Assembly: GCA_009801085.1 (NCBI GenBank)
Contig: VNWV01000005.1
Location: 558,001 to 622,000 of the forward strand
Direction of reading: 5' to 3'
Length of the DNA: 64,000 nt
Origin: Lasiodiplodia sp. COLG20
Taxonomy: Eukaryota; Ascomycota; Dothideomycetes; Botryosphaeriales; Botryosphaeriaceae
Of the stretch, positions 1 through 9,900 are shown in pieces (position 1 is the first letter of the stretch; every line of letters starts with the position of its first letter). The notes under the pieces are model-generated. The model had not been told where the DNA came from and searched no databases. It saw only the letters and a program-made list of their open reading frames with translations. The position numbers and the translations under genes were made by a program.

Positions 1-744
1 GCCCGCGCAGCAAGTGGAGCCGCCCGCTCGAGCAAATGTTGTGCAGGGCAGGCGCACCGGCGGTTGAGGCTCGTGACAGTGATGGTCGCACAGCAGCTGT
101 CAGCCCCGTTGAATGCACGTGCTGAGGGGTCCGCCACCGCCAGGCTCTCCGCGCGGTGAAGCTCACGACTCGATCGCTGCCAAACAACCCAAATCAAGCA
201 AGACAAAGCCACCGAAAGGGCATAATAGCGTGCGCCGCAGCTGGGCTGAGGAGCAACACTGCTGATCGAAGACCGAAGATCCTTCACAGCCCTAGGTTAC
301 CACGCCATCTCGGCTGAGAAGATCCAGATGTTGTTGACCTTGGCGGTTGAGCCAAATGCGAAGCGGTCAAGGCGCATGAAACGTATCGAATATGGCCAGG
401 ACAGCGGGAGCTTGTCGCATGCGCCTCTCATTCCTGTGGTGGTCACCAAAGGCGTGCCTTGTGTTCTGCCGCCCATTGCTGTCGGAAAAATCTTGCTTTG
501 CCACCAACTTAATCCTGGAACCTGGAAGAATAGGGCTTATAAAGTCCTGGAAGTGGTTGGATCACTCCTGGGGGCAGATTCGATACCGTCTTGGGCGGAA
601 GTGCCGATACTCCAAAGTCGATTGCGGCGTTTCGATGCATCTCAACACAACTCACTGCCTAGGAAAGGCGATCTTCGTCACGGAACAGCGGCTTGTAAAG
701 GCCGCACACACACTCATTGTCCTGCCAACCCAGAGATTTTGTCT
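1..744. other. No gene recognised at left edge
   Basis: This stretch lies 3' of the F-box gene. Short open frames exist on the + strand but show no domain, no splice context and no recognisable family. I see no tRNA or repeat. It probably holds the 3' end of the F-box transcript and flanking sequence of a gene outside the window. Confidence 0.5.
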
Positions 745-2459
745 CTAGGTGAAATCATACACGACTAACGCTTGACTCCCCTCACTCCGTTCTCGCAACA
801 CAATCACTTTCTCCTCGTCAAATCCAATCCAACCTTTTGTTACAGTTGTCTCATCAAGACTGTGGTCTAGGGCGAGTCCGAGGTCAGAGCTGTGGCCGGC
901 TTCCGTGTCAGAGGGGTGATCCAAGTCCGACCGGAGAGGGGTCCGTTTTTCGGGTTTGATCCGGATACTCAGCTCCCCGGCAGGATTGCGCCTTCTAGTT
1001 GCGGAAGAAACCATGCCCCCCTCCAGCTCCCAAACGCGCAATTCATCGCCGCGTGAAGTGACGGAGACTGCTTTTCCTCTGCCTCCCACGTGCGCCCCAG
1101 ACACCGATGACGTATGGCCCCATAACCTTGTGCCTGGTCCAATGTTCAACGAGGATGTCGTTGAGGTGACCATGTAAAGAGTAAGGGTGTTGTCTGGGTG
1201 CGAGCTGAGGAGATAAGGATGCGAGTATGAAAGGGACGTTGGCTTAGAACAGATCGGAACTGATGTCGCCGGTGTGCCTGGGTCCGAACGCCCACCGGGA
1301 GAAGGTGGTAGGCTCAAGTTTGAAACTAGCGATTGGAAACCCGGCTGGTCGGCTGACGCGAGCCGTGAATCCACAAGCTTTCCTTTTGGGGTAATGTGCA
1401 TCTCTTGGATACCAACGGTCCATCCGGAGAAATATGTGGGTAAGGCATATGCGATCGATGCCACAACACTTTGCGAGGAATGTCGGATGGAAAGCGATAA
1501 CGGCGGCCAGACGGTATGTGACCGTAGCGAGTATAGTAACCGAGGTGGATCCAAGATATCTTGCTTTCGTAAATCTTGTGACTCCTTGGGAAAACTGTAA
1601 AGTGATAATAGCTGCATGCCAGTCATTGTTAATATGTAAGGGGAAGCAAATGCCAGAGCTGAGAGCATGCCATTGGAGGAGGCAGGATGGCTGTATAAAA
1701 GAGAGAATATCATGCTGCTTTTAATTAGTTGATAGATAGAGAAGCTCCCGTCTTCAAATCCCACGGCAACGTGTTGATGAGAGAGATTCTTTGGGTCTGT
1801 GTCGACGGTCAAGGACGTCGGTGCAGGATGTACGCGGTCGTCATTATTCCCCAAAGCGATGCTCGCGAGAAGGGCTCGGTCTTTCTGAGTCGACCAGGCA
1901 CGCAGCCCAGCAATCGCATCTGCAGTGTAGATGGTGCCGTCGTGCAGGTGGACCAAAATCGGTGGCACGGGTGGCGCCTCTGACAGCGGTATCTCATCCA
2001 CATCACAACTTCCCCGCGACCAGTTGTGACGAAGTTTATACTGCTTCTTCCAGTTGGTTTCCTTGCCTTTCTTCACCAAAGTTGCCTCATCAAGCCATTT
2101 CGAAAGTTTAGAGGAGAAGTGGAGATGATCGGGTGTGTTCGCGTCCTTGATCCCGGGTAATCTCGATGCGCGAGGCCGGACGAAACGATTGTAATAGGCA
2201 GCTTTCCAAAGTTGATGATCGCTGGCGACGGCGTGGAACCGTTTCGATATCCTAGTGGAATGTCAGTGCCTGGTCTCTCGCAGGCATGAAAGAATGCTTA
2301 CCTCTGACATATATTCAACGTAGCGACTGGTACGTATGAAAGGATGCGCAAGAGTAGCTCATCACTCAACTGAGACAGCTTGTCGGAGATGGGCTTTCTC
2401 ACTCGCTTCGCTGGAGGCAACGCATGTTGGTCGCTATCTTCAGCGCAACGCTTAGGCAT
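745..2459 (-). CDS. F-box protein with WD40-like C-terminal region
   Basis: Two exons, 2459-2302 and 2251-745, flank a 50-nt intron (2252-2301, GTAAGC donor, CTAG acceptor). The protein is 554 aa. I chose the ATG at 2457-2459 because the frame upstream holds no other ATG before a TAA. Residues about 26-73 form an F-box (LSDELLLRILSYVP, then SKRFHAVASDHQLWKAAY). The intron splits this domain, and removing it joins the two halves in phase. The remainder has WD-like blocks such as 'DGTIYTADAIAGLRAWS' and 'LWGHTSSVSGAHV...LRVWELEGG'. F-box proteins usually bind Skp1 in SCF ubiquitin ligases and present substrates through such repeats; that role is inferred. The substrate is unknown. The gene is divergent from the SAE2-like gene, with 360 bp between starts. 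Confidence 0.85.
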
Positions 2460-2819
2460 CGTAGCGACAGAGCGGCGGCGCACGCGAGTGTCGGAGGAGA
2501 AGGCGGGAGTCACTGTCGGGGTTCGCGGCAAGCGCGAGTCGGTTCGTTATCGATTGCGATAATGAAATTAGCGCGCACGTGCAGCGCGTCACCGCGGTGG
2601 CGGCGTAGCTAATGGAACGCGCCACGTCTCCAGGCAACCACGCGTAGCGCATCCTTCATGACCACCAAGCGGTCGTGCAGCTCTCCTGGAATGTAACCCA
2701 TACCATCTCGCACTGCAAATCGTCCGCCTTTCTTTCGCTTTTGACCCCGTTTGACGCAGCGACTGAACAACAATCGCGAAAGTGGCGCGTAGAGACGCGT
2801 CCTCATTTTTAACCGAGTC
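2460..2819. promoter_or_regulatory. Divergent promoter, F-box gene / SAE2-like gene
   Basis: A 360-bp GC-rich spacer separates two opposite start codons, so both promoters must lie here or overlap. No specific binding site can be claimed from sequence alone. Confidence 0.5.
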
Positions 2820-5391
2820 ATGGAGAAGCAAGATGAAGCTGCCTTGCCATGGCCAGAGATAGATGACACGGACGATGCGATCGAAAGACACTCCGAGATT
2901 CTGCAGCAAAATATCAGAAATAACAATATCCGTCGTACGCATATCTATTGCCATTTCCTGCTCAAGCTTTTGCTAACCACGTCTAGATCAAAACGAAAAG
3001 CGAGCGCTAGAACGCAGCAACACAAAGCTCCTTGTTCGTATTGAGGAATTAGAACGAGAACATGAGGAGTTGAAGCGTCAGCTTGAGACTGCCATCCAGG
3101 CTTCTAAGTCCGCCGTACCGCAAACCGACCCTTTGTCGACGTCCAACACATACGCTCCTCCACGCAGTTCCGCAACCGTCGCGACCCAGGAGGCAACAGT
3201 CCCTTTTCATGAACACAAAGAGCTCGAGCGCATGTACAAGGTCATCCTCCGAGAGAACGATAAGCTGAGACAAAACTCGGAACTGGTGGCCAAGCAGAAT
3301 GCCACGATGAAAGGCCGGGTCAAGGAGTGGAGTGCATGGGCCTCTAAGGAACGCGAGAAAAGGCGTAAGAGCCGTCAAGACAATGCAGCAGGCAAGTCTG
3401 CCAAAGATTCTCTGGTCGACATGGACAGGCCACCATCACCCGCGAGCATCGCATCACCCTCGTTGAAAGCACAACACACGCCAGGACTTGGTCTGGACAC
3501 GGAAAATATGCGTCAAAAAATAACAGAACAGGCCTGTAAGCTTCTGGGAAATGACGTTGAACCCCTCAAAGCAGTCTCGGCTGCTGCAGACCTCCCGGAA
3601 ATCATTTCATCCGACATTCCGGAGGAGCTCCCACAGATCACTGATGTATCGGCAGCGCTTCCTCATTCAAAACATGAGGGGGGTCTGTCTGAACAACAAA
3701 AGTGCCAACCTGAGCAGCGAAATCAGGCCGAACCATCATCGCAATCCCATCGTGGTTCTTTGAGACTCACATCCAGCCAAACAACCCAGGATGTTGATGA
3801 TCGTAACGAAAACATGCAGGATGCAGAGGAACCTTCTGAACACCATCATTCTTCTGATGACGAGCCAATAGTTGTCTCCGAAAGGTCCTTGAAACGAAAG
3901 CATCCTAGCCATGTCCCAGTGTATCAAGACACTCTAGGCCGACGCTCAGAACCACCACCCCCTGTCAAAGCGGAGTCTGCTGATACTCAGGCCACGACAC
4001 CACCTGTTCCTGCGCTTCTCAACAGAGTCAGCACTCTTGATCTCGATGATATGGGGATTCAGATACAAACACCAAGGAAGCGTAGTCGTATGCAGGATGC
4101 CATCCGCAAATCGCAGCTGCAGAAAGATGTATGGACAAAGTCTCGTCCAGCACTACTTCGCGAACGGTCTTCAAGCCTCCCGCTAGACTTCTCTCGAGGG
4201 ACAGGGCTTGCCGAAGAACCGAAACTAGAGGCGCAAGACGAAAATGTTGTGTTTGAAGTTCCTGATTCAGATCCCAGCCCTGCAGATGAAGAGCAGGATG
4301 ACTTGCGGGAGTCTGCAAAAGCTATCTTAACGAGAAGCCCCAATAATCTGCGTAAAGCCAGAGTGCTGCGTTCTCGAGATGTCAACATACAACCACAGCC
4401 TCAGCTCGGGACTCTTCCTGCTCTTCGACCAAGACGAGGCGGCGATGAGGGGCGAGGGGCAAAGGCTGTGCCGCTGCTCTCAGAGGACGGAGAAGGCACG
4501 GAGATACGAGAGCTCTCCCCAGCAAAGATGGAAGAGTCACGCCGGCGCTTTGCCGAATTGTACGATAATCCACCGCCAGAGCGAAAGCCACTCAGATCCC
4601 CGAGGACTCCAGCAACCAAGCGTGCAGCCCGATCATCCCCAAGGTCGACTGTGACGAAGAGTCGGGACGCCACAACGCCTAAGTCCCGAAAAGCAATCCC
4701 TTCTAAAAAGTCCCTGGCCTCTCAACTCCTGACACCGCAAACGGGATCTCGCACATCAAACAGCAGTAGCTCGCTACGCCAACGTAATCGCCAACAAGCT
4801 CCATCAGCTCCCCTCCGTACTAAATCCCTCTCTAATCTCAACCTCTCCGACTTCAAGATCAACCCCAACGCCAACGCTGGGCTTGAATTTGCTTTCACAG
4901 AAGTCGTCCGCAACAGCGATGCGCGACGTTGCCTTCCTGGCTGTACTAAGCCCGACTGCTGCGGTCGCGACTTTCGTGCAATGATCGAAGCCGGCCTGAA
5001 TCCCCCGCTTCCGCATAGCTTCTGGGACGACTCGCAATCTCAGCAAGAGCCACCTTTCACAACAGAGCAGGAAGCAAATGATCACAGGTATCTCCGGTGG
5101 TTCATGGGTAATGGCTACTCGCGCGACCGCGTATATGCCATGCCTGTTGTTCAACGTGATGACCTCGTTGTCCAAGCGAAGATCAAGCTCCTAGCCAATC
5201 AAGCAGGTCGTCACAGGCATGCACATCAGCGCGCGCGTACGCCACCAGGATTTTGGCGGGCTGATTTCCCAGGGACGCAGGAGATTGAGAAGGACAGAGA
5301 GGAAGCTCGAAAGAGGGAGAGAGAGGTGGTGGAGGAAAGGTGGAGAGAGGCGATGACAGAGGGCGGACGTTGGATGTTCAGAGACGAGTAA
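2820..5391 (+). CDS. SAE2: DNA end-resection factor, Sae2/Ctp1/CtIP family
   Basis: Two exons, 2820-2934 and 2987-5391, with a 52-nt intron (GTACGC donor, GTCTAG acceptor), give 839 aa. Splicing creates a continuous N-terminal coiled coil (about 15-60: 'ERSNTKLLVRIEELEREHEE'), the usual oligomerisation region. A second predicted coil lies near residues 100-130. The middle is long, acidic/serine-rich and low in conservation, with many S/TP sites. The C-terminus carries the family hallmark: a Cys cluster (CLPGCTKPDCC), the RHR motif at about 780-782 and 'TPPGFWRADFPGTQE', as in Ctp1 and CtIP. Family role: phosphorylation-activated cofactor of the Mre11-Rad50-Nbs1 nuclease that starts double-strand-break resection in the nucleus. 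It is much longer than yeast Sae2 (345 aa) and nearer CtIP in size. The family call is secure from the C-terminal motif. Confidence 0.92.
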
Positions 5392-6881
5392 GCTGCTACT
5401 CTACAAGACTGGTTTCAATTACAATGTATTGCTTGGTATGAAGTTTTCGATGCTGGACTATCTTGATTTAAGCTGGCTTGTTTGCTCGCCCATCGGCTAA
5501 TATGGGCGGAGGGGAGTGTGTTCTATCTTACCACAGTGTTTGGCTACTTAGAGTTCTTCGATTGCATGTTTGGGTGAAAAGCACCAGAGCTATAATTCTC
5601 TACGAACAACTTAATAGATGTTTCGATTGCATGGTAAAAAAAAAAATAAATGTCCTCTCTGTGTTTATCTCTGAAAACCCTTCTCTTCCGAGCCCCTTTA
5701 TGATTGACGCGCAGCAGAAAAAAAAGAGGTAGGAGAAGCCAAGAACAAAGGCCACCGGAGACCCAGCCCCACTTTCAGACGTTTGAAACATGTTGCACGC
5801 TACGGTGCCAGGACATTCTCTTTTGGGGATATACGCATCGAGTCAATACGAGGTGTGGGGTCGACAAAATGCAACCACTCGGCGAAATTATACAATTGTG
5901 TCAATCTGTAGGTACATTTATGCTCAGCTGCGAATATGCAAACCTCGGAGATAAGAAGCTCGGCTGCTCAAGGTGTAGTACGTCTGACCCAGTGCGAATG
6001 ACGGTTCGCATCTGAATGGAGCACTAGTTCGAAAGGTACCACATTCTCACATGCTACTTTCGGGCTTAGTGACGTTTGCTACCAAGGAATCAATCAAACG
6101 AGGCGTCACGATGGAAGATGGCGCCATCTAGATTGAGACAAGTGGTGCCTCTGGGCATGTCCGGGCTAAGCGATGCATGAGAGGCAGCTCGACAGCGACG
6201 GAGTCATGCCCTGGTCCAATGCAGTGATCACAGCAGGGTGTCAAGCGACTGGAGGAGGCGATGGACCAGGATGGCGGTACTACGTCAGGATTCAGTTTAG
6301 GCGGCGGGCGGAGAGCGGGCGGAATGGCGCTTAGGCTGCATTGTCCACGCGGACGCCTGAGGCTGACAGCGAGCGGCGGGCGGCGCGGAAGGCGGCCCAA
6401 CGAGGCGGGCGGTGCCTGCAGCTGTGGGAGGACGAGAGTGCGTCGTTGCGACTCAGCAGACAGAGGAGGGTGGGCGTCGAGCTGCACGTTCCAGAGGCAC
6501 GCGAGGACGGCCCTGCAAAAGGTTTCTGCGCACTAGCGAGCAATAGGGAAGGCTGCCGCTTCTTACCCCAGGTTTTCCAAGGTTCTGCGAAGACTCGGAC
6601 GACCTCTGCGCCTGCCCAACGTTCTGCTTGCGCTCCCAAACCGAAGAAATGCTGCCACAGCCCGCGCGCAGCTTCTGATGACGCCTGGTCGGCCTCGGAT
6701 GTCGCCGACTGCCCTCATGGACTTTTCGCTATCGCCCGCCCTCATCGTCCTTCCGCCGCGCCACAACCTGTCAGCTGTGCCGCGCCCATCCATACGAGGG
6801 CGCGCCCTCTTTGCCTCAGCTCTGCTCTCACTGCCTTTTTCTGGGAAGTGAGCAGGGCGGGCGCCGCATGAGACACTTCCC
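5392..6881. other. Intergenic: SAE2-like 3' flank and TSC2 upstream region
   Basis: The first half is moderately AT-rich, with an A-run at about 5636-5646. The part after about 6250 is strongly GC-rich, which makes open frames on both strands by chance. No coding domain or RNA gene is visible. The distal part is likely TSC2 promoter and 5' UTR. Confidence 0.45.
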
Positions 6882-6965
6882 GTGAGTTCGCGACCAGTCC
6901 CATCGTGCCGCATTTCGTGTATCTCCTGCCGCAGCCCCGCTGTCTAACCATGCTTTTTCCCCCAG
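6882..6965 (+). other. Probable 5' UTR intron of the TSC2 gene
   Basis: A GTGAGT donor at 6882, a CTAAC branch site at 6944-6948 and a pyrimidine-rich CCCCCAG acceptor ending at 6965 make a well-formed 84-nt intron 30 nt upstream of the TSC2 start. It contains one upstream ATG (about 6950), so splicing would remove a uORF start. This is inferred from signals only. Confidence 0.5.
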
Positions 6966-6995
6966 AACATAGCTTGCCTACCAGCGACCGCTCTC

Positions 6996-9900
6996 ATGTC
7001 CTCGTCGCCGCCGCCCGAGGCGCTGCCTCAGGTGCCGCCGACCTCCATGCGCAACTCGTCCTCGACCAGTTCAATCTCGAATTTGTTCAAAGACCTCATT
7101 GGCCGCTCACGCAACTCGACCTGCGACATCCCCTCCGCTTCTACCAATATCGCCCCGGTGCAAGGAATTTTTGCGAGGAGACCGAGCGTGTCGACGCTTC
7201 CGCGACACATTCATACCTCGTCTCCAGACAATGCAGACTTTGCGAACATACGTCATTCGCTCCGTATTCGGCCGAGCCACTATGACGGCGACATTCAAAT
7301 TCCACCCGTCCTCGGAGGTCCTCCGGAGTTGGAGGAATTGCTGGAACGGCTCAGTCCGAAGGCGTCACTATCGGCTCGCATCGATGCTGCCCACCGGCTG
7401 TGCCCCATACTCGAGCAATATCCGGTGAAAGGCGTTTGGGCAGTATGGGTACTTGCCCAAGAATCGCTACTAAAGAGCAAAGATCCGGAGGCTATCCAGG
7501 CAGCATGCCGTCTGCTGTCGCGATTGGTGCAGCTGCCCGACCTCTCTTCTGCCGAAAGGAGCAACTTCTTCTCTTTCATATCTGGAGTGGAACAGGAGCA
7601 GGTCACGGAGATACGATTGCAGCTTCTCGGCTGCCTTACCCATGGCGGACGGTCTATTGATGCCTTTGAGAGCAAGATCGCACCTCTCCTAACGCGAATA
7701 CTCGATAGATGCTACGAAGCTGCGCGGAAAGCGAGGAACGCCCAAAGAGACTCAAGATCTGATCTTGAGCTTGCTGAAGACGCCAACCTACAACAAGTCT
7801 TCCGTTTTATCATCGATATTTTCAAGTTCAACTCTCAGCTCCTGGCGGACAAGCATATCGAAGAGCTCTTGGAGAAGGTGCTGTATGTCTCAAGACGCAC
7901 AACAAGAAAACCGGATCTAAAGGGCGGAATCACTGTCATTGAGACACTAATCACGTACGCCGAGTTGCCGCAGCCGCTTCTCAAGCCATGCTTGGAGCTA
8001 TTGTGTTCTGTCTGCAACAGGATGCTTCTTCTCGATGACCTCCGAGACCAGGCCGAGCGGGTGATCACACACTTATTTTTTTCACACGTGGCCCCGGCTG
8101 CTATCTATGAATTCATTGAGATCCTTTATGGTCAACTTGGTTCCTCTAAACAGAGGACGAATGTTGTTCGTGGAGCCGTCAAGGTCTTGGAAGACATGCT
8201 CTTCCATCCAAGAGCTGCGCATCTCCAGGAACTGCAACTTTCGCTCTTCTTGCCTGCACTGAACAACCTGATCTCGGTCGAGTATGCCAACCGGCGAGCG
8301 TCTGAGACGAATTCAGACGCGGACAATCACACTCTGAAGAAGATCAAAGCCGACAACTTCCACCTGGAATCGGACATCTGCAACATCATGTGGAAACTGC
8401 TCATCTCTGGAGATGCGGACAACAAGTACACCCGGCAGCTTCTTCAGGAATATGATTGGTCAACATTCCTGGAGATTATCGTCAAATGCGCCAATGACGT
8501 TTCTGACAATGAAGTTCGAGACTTCACGAACTTGGCCTCGGAGACTTTCTCAAGTCCCACTGATGACGGAGAGGATGAAGAGGAAGAACAGGAAAACACG
8601 CACCCATCCATTCCTCTCCGCGGTGTCCTTTTGAAGCTTTTCGAAATTCGTAATGAACTTGATATCATCCAGAGGCAAGAGACTATGGCTATGCTTGTCC
8701 GCGTTGGCCCAAAGCTCCCGGATGACATTGCCAAAGGAGTCATCAAATACTACGAGGATGAACGCCTTCTTCAGCCGCCGAGCGAGGATTGGAAGGCCGC
8801 ATGGGAACAGCTGCTTATTCCGTTCTTCAGGGACAAGCGCCGGTCAACCGACCTGCGGAAATATGCCATGGGCACAATTATCAGGACATATGATTACATT
8901 TCCTTCATGTTGTCGCCTGATGTCCAGGTTACTTGCGCGAAATTTATCCTTGAACATATTCACGAAGAACTGGATCCAGATGTTCTCACCATTCTTGCTG
9001 ATGCAGCTGTCAGCATTGCTGTCGAAGCATCGGATGAGCTGTTCGAATACGTGATAGATCTGTTCCGCGTCTATCTCTGGGAGTTCATTGGAGACATACA
9101 TGAGCATCATGCAGCCGGAGACTTAATGTACGAGGACAATCCAGTTTCTCCAAGCAAGGTCATCACCAAGGCATTGATCCGTATCTTCATCCGCACCTAC
9201 ATACATTCGGGTTGGAAGGCATCAAAGGCATACGAACTGATCCTGTACGTGGCGGGAACCAAAAAGTGCAACATGGATGCCCGGATCGCCGCAATCAGAT
9301 TCCTTGCTCGCCTCCGCAGTGATGCAAATTTTGCGCTGCGCGTCAATGCGGCACCCGAAGGCGAAAACATAGCTGCGCTATTAAACAGGACGGCGGATAC
9401 TCTTGTTCCCATCCCGAAAGAAGAAGGCTCCTCGGAGGCGACGAGCCCTACGAGCATGGAAGAAAAGAGCCTAACACGGCGCTCGCTCGTGGGTTCGGTC
9501 CAATTTCCTCAATCTCGGAATCCGTCTCGAGTCTCCAGCGGCGTAGTGAAGGCCAAACCCGTACAGCCTCTCTGGACGTATCCAGATCAAGAAGGCCTCC
9601 CAGAGCAACCGCCAGCGATACCCAGCCTTGTACTCTTCACTGATCTTGGAGGCACGAGGGTTCAGAGCGACACAGAAAACGAAGCGACAGAGGAGAATGG
9701 CGATGCCACTGACACCGTTCACCGTGAATTGTTTCCGACAAGTCGGTGGCTGGAGATTGCTATTTCTCTCTTCCAAAATTGCAATGATTGGGAAGTTCTC
9801 AGCTACTTGTTCGTACATTTTGGAGCACAGCTTTGCAATCACGCACTTTGGAAAAATTGTATCCCACAACTACGGCTTCTTCGCAGCGTCCTGAGTGACC

